From an uncultured Draconibacterium sp. (GTDB lineage Bacteria; Bacteroidota; Bacteroidia; Bacteroidales; Prolixibacteraceae), in NCBI RefSeq assembly GCF_963677565.1, contig NZ_OY781982.1, positions 682,001 to 746,000 of the forward strand: DNA of 64,000 bases, read 5' to 3'. Of the stretch, positions 40,603 through 48,828 are shown in pieces. The stretch's first letter is position 1; every line of letters starts with the position of its first letter. The notes under the pieces are model-generated. The model did no database searches. It was not told the DNA's origin and worked only from the letters and a program-made list of their open reading frames with translations. A program made the translations under genes and the position numbers.

Positions 40603-43149
40603 CTACAATTCAATTTTTAAGAATACGGCTGGAGTGAAAGGAACTGCATCCGAATAAACACCAACAAGACTTACTTCATCAATGGTGCTAACCCTGATAT
40701 TAGAGTACTTAATGTTTTCAGCGTTCAGAATATTTAATAAAGAAATTCCTGCCTCAGCTTTTACTCTGCCCGGTTTAAATTTATATACCAATGATGCATC
40801 CAAACGACTGTATGCTTTATCAAAATTCAGATCGTTGTCATTGTCAAAATCATAACGCTCAAATCCAGAACCGTAGACATAATTAGCCGACAGGTAAAAC
40901 GATTTATAATTATAAACGCCTGCAAATTTTAGTTCGTGTTTTTGCTGGTGTGGTGCAGGCTGCCAATAATTAAATCGGTAGTAAGGAAAATGCTCTTCGG
41001 TATTACTTAAAGTATACGAAACCCAGGCCATATTTCGTTTGTATTCCTTTTTTATAAACAGATCGAGACCCTTGCTTCTTGCTTTTCCTTTATAGAATCC
41101 CGGGCTAACGAACCGATTTTCCTGAATATAACGACTAAGCCCATCAGTGGTTTTGTAAAAAGTCTCGGCACTGGCCGTAAATCCGTTTTTCTCATAAGAT
41201 AATCCGGCCACAAAATGTTCGGCACTTAAAACCGGAATTTGCTCATCGTTGGAATTGGTCCAGAATTCGGTGTAATTATTTGCGCTGTCCAATACTGTTG
41301 TTTTGGAAATGAACTGATTATACAGCCCCCACGAGGCATTTATTTTCATGTCGTTAAATACAGACAACGATGCCGAAACACGGGGCTCGGCATACCATTT
41401 ATTTGGTTTGGTATTGTAAATCAACCTAAGTCCGGTTTTTAACTGCAACAAATCGCCAACAGGATATTCATCCTGCAAATAGGAATTAATTCGAGGCGAC
41501 TGGTTATTAATGTCAATCTCCTGATCTTCTTCGGAGAAACGAGACAATTCAACCATGTTGTTAATTACACCGGCACCAACCAGCAGGCGATGCCCATCCT
41601 TAAAATTTAATGTATGTTCGGCATTAAAACTCAGCTCATCCACATTATTTTCTGATTCTAAATCAGTTAAGATGTTGACATTCCCGTTTTGTTGGTTTTC
41701 CGTTTGACTTTTCTGATACAATTGACGTTCTAAAGCCGAGAAAGCAAAAGTTATGTTGGTGGCATCTCCATTTGTCCATGGATAGCTAAACTGCGCCGAT
41801 CCTCCTAATTGCGTGTTCTTTTCCTGCTCTTCGCGTGTCCAGATAAACCGCGCAATCCGAGCATCCATATCGTAACTAAAATCGTCTCCTCCTCCATATA
41901 AACTAAGCGAAAACCGACTTCCATTGTCACCTTTAAACGAGTATTTAAGGTTGGCATCGCGAAAAATAAAGTCGGGTTTAACATCAGCAAGTCGGTTGGT
42001 AGAAAAACCACCTCCGTATGTATGTCCCGAGCCTGATCCCGGAGTTGAAACCTCTTCGCGAGCAATAATATTAATTCGGGTTGGATCGTACAACTGATGG
42101 TAAGTTTGGCGGTAAGCAGCCAACAACGATGACTTTTTTGAAACCGGGAGTTGCAACATCGAATTAACCGTAATAGAATTAATACTAAAAGTAAAAGTTG
42201 GTTTTAATAAAGTTCCGTCTTTCCCCTGAATATCAACAATTCCGCCAACACGATCGCCATAACGGGCTTCGTAACCGCCTTTCATTACTTCAATATTTTT
42301 TACCAGCAAAGGATTTACCACAGCGATGTTATCGTTAAAATTTTTCAACCCCAAAACGGTAAAACCATCAAACTGAATCTTGCTGTGACTTTCATATGCT
42401 CCCCAGATAAGCAGGTCGTTCGACTGTTCTCCTGAAGCCATTACCCCGGGCATTAAACGTAGTAGATTAAACACCGAGTTATCGCCGTAACCGGGAAGTA
42501 TTGGTGCAATCTGGTGATTAATTTTCATTCGGCCGGCTTTATCACCAATAAGGGTTGATTTTTCGATGGGATTACTGTAAACCTGAACCTCTTGAATTCG
42601 TTCGATTTGCGGGTAGAGCAAAAAGTTACGACTGAGGCTTTGCGTAACCACAGTGTCGTAAACAAAATACCCGAGATGAGAGATTTGCAAATTATAGGAA
42701 GTATCGGCCGAAGCGATAAAGTTGAAATGCCCCTGAAGATCGGAGCGAACCGGACGACGGTTGATAAGAATGTAAGAATACGGCAGTGGCTCAAAAGTGT
42801 TGGCTTCTAAAACCTGCCCCGAAATTTGTGTTAAGCTTGATTTGCGCTCACGTTTCGGTATAATAAGCAAAACATCGCCCGAACGTTCAATTTCAAGCGG
42901 TAAATCTTTGATAAGAAAACGAAGCGCTTCTTCATCGTTATTAAAAGTTTTATTGTTTGCACTTACCAAAAATCCGGAGAGCAAATCGCTATCGTAGGCA
43001 AACTGAAAGCCATACTTTTCCTTTAAATCAATTAATACCTGATTTAAAGGGGTTTTTCGTGTGTTGATTTCTATTTTTTCCTGGTTTTGCGCTGCTAATT
43101 GCATTATAGCCAGCAGCATTATTAAAACCACGACGGTTAACCTGTTCAT
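40603..43149 (-). CDS. TonB-dependent receptor with N-terminal STN signalling domain
   Basis: 848 residues. A signal peptide (to about AAQ at 20) is followed by an STN domain (about 24-98, INTRKTPLNQVLIDLKEKYG), a CarboxypepD-like beta domain (ISGQVLEANTFEPLPYSYI near 108-126), a plug (about 185-300) and a beta barrel ending in phenylalanine/leucine-rich strands (AVFLKIEL). The STN domain lets the receptor signal to FecR, encoded upstream with a 1-base stop/start overlap (TAATG). There is no SusD partner, so the ligand may be a siderophore, metal complex or peptide rather than a glycan. Confidence 0.9.
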   Translation of the reverse strand: MNRLTVVVLIMLLAIMQLAAQNQEKIEINTRKTPLNQVLIDLKEKYGFQFAYDSDLLSGFLVSANNKTFNNDEEALRFLIKDLPLEIERSGDVLLIIPKRERKSSLTQISGQVLEANTFEPLPYSYILINRRPVRSDLQGHFNFIASADTSYNLQISHLGYFVYDTVVTQSLSRNFLLYPQIERIQEVQVYSNPIEKSTLIGDKAGRMKINHQIAPILPGYGDNSVFNLLRLMPGVMASGEQSNDLLIWGAYESHSKIQFDGFTVLGLKNFNDNIAVVNPLLVKNIEVMKGGYEARYGDRVGGIVDIQGKDGTLLKPTFTFSINSITVNSMLQLPVSKKSSLLAAYRQTYHQLYDPTRINIIAREEVSTPGSGSGHTYGGGFSTNRLADVKPDFIFRDANLKYSFKGDNGSRFSLSLYGGGDDFSYDMDARIARFIWTREEQEKNTQLGGSAQFSYPWTNGDATNITFAFSALERQLYQKSQTENQQNGNVNILTDLESENNVDELSFNAEHTLNFKDGHRLLVGAGVINNMVELSRFSEEDQEIDINNQSPRINSYLQDEYPVGDLLQLKTGLRLIYNTKPNKWYAEPRVSASLSVFNDMKINASWGLYNQFISKTTVLDSANNYTEFWTNSNDEQIPVLSAEHFVAGLSYEKNGFTASAETFYKTTDGLSRYIQENRFVSPGFYKGKARSKGLDLFIKKEYKRNMAWVSYTLSNTEEHFPYYRFNYWQPAPHQQKHELKFAGVYNYKSFYLSANYVYGSGFERYDFDNDNDLNFDKAYSRLDASLVYKFKPGRVKAEAGISLLNILNAENIKYSNIRVSTIDEVSLVGVYSDAVPFTPAVFLKIEL

Positions 43150-44009
43150 TAACTTTCGTCTGTCACGATGTAAACATTATTTGCTTGTTTTTCAAACTTC
43201 AGATTCATTGGTTTACAAACAAAATCCAACACATCTTCAACGCTGTGTTGCTTTGAAAAATTGCTTCCGAAGTTACGATTATTCAGTAGCGGATCGAGTT
43301 TTATGGTAACGGCGTACTGGCGCTCAATTTCATCGATAACTTCGAGTAACGGTCGACCGGCAAAAAAGAAATAATTTTGTTTCCAGCTTATTGCTTTTTC
43401 AGGCTCAAACATTTTTGTTACTACCAGTTTACCTTCTTCCAGTTCTACATGATTTTGAGGAAGCAATACAACTTTTTCATCGTTTGGTGCACTTACCTGA
43501 ACCTTGCCGGTTAAACAGGTTACACGGTAATTTTCTTCGCGGGCATAAATATTAAACGATGTTCCGAGCACCTGGGTAATTCCATTCGCCGAACTAACTG
43601 TAAAAGTTGATCCTTTTTGTACATTAAAAAATCCTTCTCCTTCAAATTTCAGTTTACGCTCCCATTTCCACTTTAGCGGATAATAAACCAGTTTTGATGC
43701 TGCATTCAAATCAACGGTCGATCCATCGGGCAATTCGGCCACTAAATGTTCACCGGGCAAACATTCTATCGTTTTTTGATAAGACGAAATAACACCGCCA
43801 ACTCCTATCATTACAAAAACAACTGCAGCTGCCGCCCACTGAATCATATTATTGCGGAAGGAAACTACGCGAGCAGGTTTGTGCTCCATCTTAGTTTGCA
43901 GCTCATTCCAAACATCAGCCTTCGATTTTGCCCAATTTATCTTCCCTTTACCGAAAAGGTCTTTTTCAAAATCGTTTAACCGATCGCTATGTATATTTTT
44001 ATCATTCAT
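43149..44009 (-). CDS. FecR family anti-sigma factor
   Basis: 286 residues. A cytoplasmic N-terminal part with KADVWNELQTKM near 30-41, one membrane segment (about 57-75) and the periplasmic FecR domain (GEHLVAELPDGSTVDLNAAS near 86-105) are followed by a DUF4974/secretin-like C-terminal domain (FFFAGRPLLEVIDEIERQYA near 214-233). It holds the ECF sigma factor until the receptor is occupied. It overlaps the sigma gene by 8 bases and the receptor gene by 1. Confidence 0.9.
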   Translation of the reverse strand: MNDKNIHSDRLNDFEKDLFGKGKINWAKSKADVWNELQTKMEHKPARVVSFRNNMIQWAAAAVVFVMIGVGGVISSYQKTIECLPGEHLVAELPDGSTVDLNAASKLVYYPLKWKWERKLKFEGEGFFNVQKGSTFTVSSANGITQVLGTSFNIYAREENYRVTCLTGKVQVSAPNDEKVVLLPQNHVELEEGKLVVTKMFEPEKAISWKQNYFFFAGRPLLEVIDEIERQYAVTIKLDPLLNNRNFGSNFSKQHSVEDVLDFVCKPMNLKFEKQANNVYIVTDES

Positions 44010-44493
44010 TCGTTTTTAAACTTGTTCGTAAAAAGTTAAGTGCAAGTTTCATTCTTTTTTCTACAGCTTTAACGCTAACTCCAACCATTTCGGCAATTTC
44101 GTTGTATGTTAACTGATCAATGCGGCTCATCAAAAATACTGTTCGTTGCTTTTCAGGCATTTTTCCAAGGGCGCGACTGTAATTTTCGTTCAACTGCGAA
44201 AATTCCATGTCTTCTTCCGGTGTGCGCGATTTACAGTCGAGTTTGTAATGCTTAAGAAATTCAAAAGAACGTTTCTCTTTTCGGTAGTGTGATGCGAACA
44301 GGTTATTGGCAATCTTGTATAGCAGGCCTTTCACTCTGGCATCATCTATTTGCTGTTGTTTCTCCCAAATCTTCAAAAAGGTTTCCTGCGCAATATCGGT
44401 AGCCAGCTCGGTATCTCCCGAACGATAGAACATATAGCTTCGAACCTGTTCAAAATGTTCATCAAAAAGCTTTTTAAATTCTTCTTTTGTCAA
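44002..44493 (-). CDS. ECF sigma factor of the surface-signalling system
   Basis: 163 residues from a TTG codon. Region 2 contains SYMFYRSGDTELATDIAQET near 19-38 then FLKIWEKQ. Region 4 contains QLTYNEIAEMVGVSVKAVEK near 127-146. This is the Bacteroidota FecI-like type that works with FecR and a TonB receptor, both encoded next in the same operon. The start has no ATG alternative nearby. Confidence 0.88.
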   Translation of the reverse strand: MTKEEFKKLFDEHFEQVRSYMFYRSGDTELATDIAQETFLKIWEKQQQIDDARVKGLLYKIANNLFASHYRKEKRSFEFLKHYKLDCKSRTPEEDMEFSQLNENYSRALGKMPEKQRTVFLMSRIDQLTYNEIAEMVGVSVKAVEKRMKLALNFLRTSLKTNE

Positions 44494-44544
44494 AATGCAG
44501 AAACAATAATTAGAGCCTTAAAGTTACACCTATTTGCGGTAATG

Positions 44545-44580
44545 GAAAATACCGGGAAGACTTAACAGCATCCCGGTTTT
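44545..44580 (-). terminator. Terminator between the lipoprotein gene and the sigma operon
   Basis: ACCGGGA (44551-44557) and TCCCGGT (44571-44577) form a perfect 7-bp stem with a 13-base loop. ATTTTCC follows on the minus strand, and TTT on the plus strand. Confidence 0.6.
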
Positions 44581-44596
44581 CTCCTCCCTCTACACA

Positions 44597-45607
44597 TTAT
44601 CCATTTCCGTTCTGGTTACCATTCTGATTCTGGTTACCGTTTTGGTTGCTGTTCTGATTTTTATTTCTTTCCTGATTTTGTTTTGCCTTTCCGTTATAGT
44701 TTCTTTCCGACAGATCGATAACTTCTTCTCCGGCATCAGTTGTCAGCAGTGCATATTGGTCGCATTCGTCATCTCCTTCAGCATAGCCGTAATCAAGCAC
44801 TGAAACCAAATCGCCGCCAATTTTAACTTCCACTACACCTTCAACCATATACCTGCACATAGCCATACGTTTAAGAGGTGTGGTAATTGTTTTGCTATAG
44901 GTCTCTTCTGTTCCGTCGAGCCATACAATTGTTCCTGTAACTTCTCCGGTAATGATAACAACATCGTCACTTTGAATTTCGGGAGTATCAAGTCCTGCCA
45001 ACCATTGCCAAACACGCTCAGCAGTTCTTGTAACCGTTGTTCCGTCAGGGTAAACAAAGGTCATAGCAGATTCAAATTTACGGAATGTGCTGTCCACTTT
45101 ATCAACTACAACTTCTGATGTGCCGTTGATAAGCAATGAGTCGACACTAAAATCATTGTAACTTACCAAACGTGAATAATCCTGGCTGCTGCGGTGTGCC
45201 GAAATTTCAATAACAATCTCACCACTTAGCACTTTTCCGTTGTTTAACACTGTACTATCGCCGTAATTTAGCGTAATTGTTTTTGGATAACCATCGTTCT
45301 CACCCTCTTCAATTTCCACATCAGGACAATGGTTTTCGAAGTAGCGCAACTTATTGTTCCAACCAAAAAACTGCCCCATTTTCCACCAACGTGTTAATAG
45401 TCCTTCTACATTGGCAAAAAATTCCACTTCGTAGTCACACTCGGTAGTAGCAGCTTCAGCCTGTACTTCGGCAACGGCAATTTCTGCCGATTTTAAAGAG
45501 AGTTCTTCACTCATCTCGGGTATATTAACACTTTCGTCGCTGTTTGTATTACACGAGAACATGAACATTGCTAAGGCAATAAATGAAATTCCAATAATTT
45601 TCTTCAT
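44597..45607 (-). CDS. Lipoprotein with Asn/Gln/Gly-rich tail
   Basis: 336 residues from ATG 45607; the longer frame to 45649 would put 14 residues before a clean lipoprotein signal (MKKIIGISFIALAMFMFSC). The body is beta-rich, with repeated ITLNYGDST, VIEISAHRSS and TGTIVWLDGTEET strands, and has no family I recognise. The last ~25 residues are almost only N, Q and G (NQNGNQNQNGNQNGNG), encoded by short DNA repeats that can slip. It lies just upstream of the sigma-FecR-receptor operon on the same strand, separated by a terminator-like hairpin. Confidence 0.7.
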   Translation of the reverse strand: MKKIIGISFIALAMFMFSCNTNSDESVNIPEMSEELSLKSAEIAVAEVQAEAATTECDYEVEFFANVEGLLTRWWKMGQFFGWNNKLRYFENHCPDVEIEEGENDGYPKTITLNYGDSTVLNNGKVLSGEIVIEISAHRSSQDYSRLVSYNDFSVDSLLINGTSEVVVDKVDSTFRKFESAMTFVYPDGTTVTRTAERVWQWLAGLDTPEIQSDDVVIITGEVTGTIVWLDGTEETYSKTITTPLKRMAMCRYMVEGVVEVKIGGDLVSVLDYGYAEGDDECDQYALLTTDAGEEVIDLSERNYNGKAKQNQERNKNQNSNQNGNQNQNGNQNGNG

Positions 45608-45770
45608 GACACTATCTTTTAAATGATTAATTCTACTTGTAATCCGCATGAAAAAGCTCTTACCCTACTTTTTCATACCTTTTTTTCAGAATTATTTTTG
45701 ATTATGAACTCAAACTTCTGACAAACAATATTTTGAGACAACTGTTTTTTTATTGGCTTTACAAAATTCC

Positions 45771-45802
45771 TTTGTTGATAGCATTGAAAATGTTTACTTT
45801 TG
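45771..45802 (+). promoter_or_regulatory. Promoter of the phosphatase-like gene
   Basis: TTTG (45771-45774), a 20-bp spacer and TACTTTTG (45795-45802) give the complete Bacteroidota -33/-7 layout, the best in the window. The ATG follows 22 bases after the -7 box. Confidence 0.75.
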
Positions 45803-45824
45803 GCAGCTCAAATCAGTTTAGAAT

Positions 45825-47471
45825 ATGAAGGCAGGTGTAGTTGTAGTTTTAAGTTTTATTCTTGTATTTTTTGCCAGTTATAGCCAGGCACAAAACAACA
45901 AACGATTAGATAGTGAAAATCCCAAAGTTGTTATCGGGATCGTTATTGAGAATATGCGCCCGGATTATATCCAGCGATTTTGGGATAAGTTTCAGCCCAA
46001 TGGCTTTAAAAAGATTTACACCCAGGGAGCCGTTTGTCAGAATGTGAAACTTACATTGCACGAACAAAACTACGCCAGCGGTACCGCCACATTATTTACC
46101 GGAGTACATCCGTCTATTCACGGAATAGTTTCGAATAAATGGTACGACCGCCTAAAGAAAAAAGAAATTGACAGCACCGAGGACGACTACTATTTTACGG
46201 TGGGTGCCGATACCGAAGCCGGTGATGCATCGCCTAAAAACCTGCTTTCGACAACTGTTACTGACAACTTAAAAATATTAAGCGGAGGAAAAGCTAAAGT
46301 TTATAGTGCTGCCTTAAATCGCGAGTCAGCCATTTTTGCCGCCGGCCACGCTGCCGATGGAGCTTATTGGTTCGATACCGAATCGGGAAGAATGATATCC
46401 AGCTCGTTTTACGTAAGCACTTTCCCCGACTGGGTACGTTTGTTCAACAGCGAAAATTACGCCGATGTATACAGTCACCGCACCTGGACAACACTTTTAC
46501 CCGAAATGAGTTATACCGAATCGCTCCGCGATGATTACCTGCTTGAGCGCGGATACTTTGGAGAGTTCAACACCTTTCCGCACTCCATTAATAAATACAT
46601 AAAACGCACTGAAGATTTCAGACCATTTAAAACCACGCCGTCTGCAAATATGATGATAAAGGATTTTACCCTTCGAATGCTGGAGAATGAGGCTATTGGA
46701 ACAGACAATGTAACCGACTTTGTAACCGCTGTTTTTTCGAGCATGGATTATGAGAATGGTTCTTTTGGACCAGCGTCGCTTGAAATGATGGACACTTACC
46801 TTTACCTCGATCAGTACATTGGCGAATTGGTTGATGCTGCCGAAAAAAAGTTTGGGAAAGATAACGTGCTGTTTTTCCTTACTGCCAACACATCTGCTTC
46901 GTACCCGGTAGAATACCTTAAAGAAGAATTTCACCTTACTGTTGACTATTTTAACGTTGAAAGTGCCGTTGCGCTGTTGACTTCTTACCTGAACATCACT
47001 TATGGCGAACAAAAATGGATTGAGCATTATTCAGATCTGCAGCTCTATCTCGATCATGATCTTATTAGTAAAAGTGATAACGTAACACTAAATCAACTGC
47101 GCGAGGTAAGTTCAAATTTTATCAACCAATTTACAGGTGTACAGGTTTCGATGCCGGCCTACCAGTTGGAACAGGGAAGCTCGGCAAACGGCTTATTTGA
47201 ACCGCTTTATAATACCTATCACAAAAACCGTTCGGGAGATTTTATTTATACGCTTAAAGAAGGCTGGCAGCCCGGATACAAATTTAAACGTGTAAACTAC
47301 ACCGATCAATCAAGGATACCGATTGTAATCTGGGGAAAAGGCATTAAAGCACAAACCATAAGCACAACATACAATGCTGTTGATTTGGTTCCAACATTGT
47401 CCGAATTAATATCCGTGCCAATACCTGTTAAATGCCAGGGAAAAATGATAAAAGAGATTCTGGAAGACTAA
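45825..47471 (+). CDS. PafA-like alkaline-phosphatase-family protein, probably inactive
   Basis: 548 residues with a signal peptide (cleavage after about 22). The fold is clear from FTGVHPSIHGIVSNKWYD (91-108), AAGHAADGAYWFD near 176 and FGPASLEMMDTYLYLDQYIG near 314. By alignment in my head with Elizabethkingia PafA, key positions have changed. The metal Asp in VVxDQMR is E42 and the Thr nucleophile is Y83. The D-Y-x-x-H ligand pair reads D308-YEN-G312. TADH reads TANT (N355, T356), and the last His ligand is R497. Only one of the usual zinc ligands remains. It is likely a secreted pseudoenzyme or has a new activity. Confidence 0.82.
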   Translation: MKAGVVVVLSFILVFFASYSQAQNNKRLDSENPKVVIGIVIENMRPDYIQRFWDKFQPNGFKKIYTQGAVCQNVKLTLHEQNYASGTATLFTGVHPSIHGIVSNKWYDRLKKKEIDSTEDDYYFTVGADTEAGDASPKNLLSTTVTDNLKILSGGKAKVYSAALNRESAIFAAGHAADGAYWFDTESGRMISSSFYVSTFPDWVRLFNSENYADVYSHRTWTTLLPEMSYTESLRDDYLLERGYFGEFNTFPHSINKYIKRTEDFRPFKTTPSANMMIKDFTLRMLENEAIGTDNVTDFVTAVFSSMDYENGSFGPASLEMMDTYLYLDQYIGELVDAAEKKFGKDNVLFFLTANTSASYPVEYLKEEFHLTVDYFNVESAVALLTSYLNITYGEQKWIEHYSDLQLYLDHDLISKSDNVTLNQLREVSSNFINQFTGVQVSMPAYQLEQGSSANGLFEPLYNTYHKNRSGDFIYTLKEGWQPGYKFKRVNYTDQSRIPIVIWGKGIKAQTISTTYNAVDLVPTLSELISVPIPVKCQGKMIKEILED

Positions 47472-47472
47472 T

Positions 47473-47496
47473 CAAAAAAGGAAACAGAACTGTTTC
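47473..47496 (-). terminator. Terminator of the CarboxypepD-like gene
   Basis: On the minus strand GAAACAG-tt-CTGTTTC (47481-47496) is followed by CTTTTTTG. It lies 3 bases after the stop of the minus-strand gene and 10 bases after the convergent phosphatase-like gene. Confidence 0.6.
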
Positions 47497-47498
47497 GA

Positions 47499-47900
47499 TT
47501 AGAAAAAATTAAATCCCTTTTTACTACTCTTCTTTTCTACCTTAAGATCAGCATGTACCTGATCATCCTTTTTTTGTCGGTTTTTGCCATTAATTACTGG
47601 TTGAAGACTAACAACCAGCGTAGTATCTGAAATTGCTTTTACATGGTGTTGAACCGATTTGAATCCACCGTTGGTAATGGATAAATCTGCTTCGCCTTGC
47701 TGTAAAATTAGTTTATAAAATCCATTCTGATTGGTGATTGTTCCAATATTCGAATTCTTTTCAAAAACACTAACATTCTCAAGGGCTTTTCCGCTTGATC
47801 CATCATTAACATAGCCCGATATGGCAATTACCTGGGCCCAACTCATACCGGGAATAATAAATAATAGTAACGCGAAATGGGTGATTAAAACTGTTTTCAT
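47499..47900 (-). CDS. Small secreted CarboxypepD-like (CarbopepD_reg_2) protein
   Basis: 133 residues from ATG 47900. A signal peptide (MKTVLITHFALLLFIIPGMS, cleaved near WAQ) is followed by one beta-sandwich domain, AISGYVNDGSSGKALENVSV near 25-44 and GTITNQNGFYKLILQQGEAD, the regulatory-like domain usually found at the N-terminus of TonB receptors. Here it stands alone with a lysine-rich C-terminal tail (KKSSKKGFNFF). It may be a free-standing binding module or a receptor remnant. Confidence 0.78.
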   Translation of the reverse strand: MKTVLITHFALLLFIIPGMSWAQVIAISGYVNDGSSGKALENVSVFEKNSNIGTITNQNGFYKLILQQGEADLSITNGGFKSVQHHVKAISDTTLVVSLQPVINGKNRQKKDDQVHADLKVEKKSSKKGFNFF

Positions 47901-48211
47901 TTTCTTTAAATTGTTTCTAATTGTTATGGCTATATAAAAATAGACAATTTTTAGTAGAAAAAGGTTGCTTTGCTTTTTAAATTTTGTCAAACAAATTGTT
48001 AAAAAATCTGCAATTTCTGGCTTAATAACAATTCTTATTTAGACTACACAGGTTTTCATCAATCGAAAAATGCTTTTGCACAACATAATTGAACATGATA
48101 AAAGTTAGGCTCTCTACCTTATTTAAAACGATACTCAATTACCCATCTTCTTTCTGCTGAATAACATGATGTTATGAAGCAAAAACACTATTTTATTCTA
48201 TTATTACTGCT

Positions 48212-48219
48212 TACATTTG
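48212..48219 (+). promoter_or_regulatory. -7 element of the hydrogenase operon
   Basis: TACATTTG matches exactly. It gives a leader of about 115 nt before hydC. The rest of the 47901-48341 gap is AT-rich, with a small palindrome TAACATGATGTTA near 48163-48175 and no credible gene. Confidence 0.5.
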
Positions 48220-48228
48220 TTTATAAAG

Positions 48229-48252
48229 AAATAAAGAAATTTATCTTTATTT
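48229..48252. promoter_or_regulatory. Operator-like inverted repeat at the hydrogenase transcription start
   Basis: AAATAAAGA (48229-48237) and TCTTTATTT (48244-48252) are perfect 9-bp inverted arms spaced by 6. They begin just after the predicted start site, a repressor-like position. It does not match the Rex consensus TTGTGAA-N4-TTCACAA. Confidence 0.45.
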
Positions 48253-48341
48253 AATTACTTACGCGATGACGACCTGGCCTTAATTGGCGACCTATTTAAC
48301 AATAACAACTATAAACCATTTTATACTCAAAAAATTGACTC

Positions 48342-48818
48342 ATGGATCCAATCCAATCCTTAATTAAAGACCTGGCAGAGAAACATGGCAGACGCAGAGA
48401 AAGCGTTTTACCCATTATGCAAGGGGTTATTGAACGTGAGAAATACCTATCAGAAAGTTCAATGATCGAAATTGCAAGAGAGATAGATATTCCGGCTGCA
48501 GATGTTTACGGAACAGCTACTTTCTATTCGTTTCTTGAAACCAAACCTACTGGGAAATTTATCATTAGAGTGTGTAAAACAATCACCTGTGCCATGAAAG
48601 GAAAGAACCAGGTATTATTTGCCATTCAGGACATGCTAAAAATTAAGTTAGGAGAAACCACTCCCGACAAACAATTTACACTTTTAGAAACCAACTGCCT
48701 GGGATGGTGCCACAAGGCTCCGGCGATGCTTATAAATGATGACATTTATACCGAACTTACTCCTGAAAAGGTAAGGGAAATTTTGTCGAAATACATGAAA
48801 GAAAACGTTAATCATTAA
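48342..48818 (+). CDS. hydC: NuoE-like [2Fe-2S] subunit of NADH-linked [FeFe]-hydrogenase
   Basis: 158 residues. C78, C83, C119 and C123 (RVCKTITC and ETNCLGWC) are the four ligands of the thioredoxin-like [2Fe-2S] cluster of NuoE/HydC/HndA proteins. A helical N-terminus (about 1-60) is as in the family. It is the first gene of a three-gene operon and should pass electrons between the flavin subunit and the hydrogenase subunit. Cytoplasmic. Confidence 0.92.
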   Translation: MDPIQSLIKDLAEKHGRRRESVLPIMQGVIEREKYLSESSMIEIAREIDIPAADVYGTATFYSFLETKPTGKFIIRVCKTITCAMKGKNQVLFAIQDMLKIKLGETTPDKQFTLLETNCLGWCHKAPAMLINDDIYTELTPEKVREILSKYMKENVNH

Positions 48819-48828
48819 ACCAGCAAAT

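Noticed and set aside
48174..48254. 26-codon frame starting MKQKHYFILLLLL before the hydrogenase operon
   Set aside because: It resembles a truncated signal peptide but overlaps the -7 box and the operator palindrome and ends at once. A following open stretch (DDDLALIGDLFNNN) is in another frame with no start.
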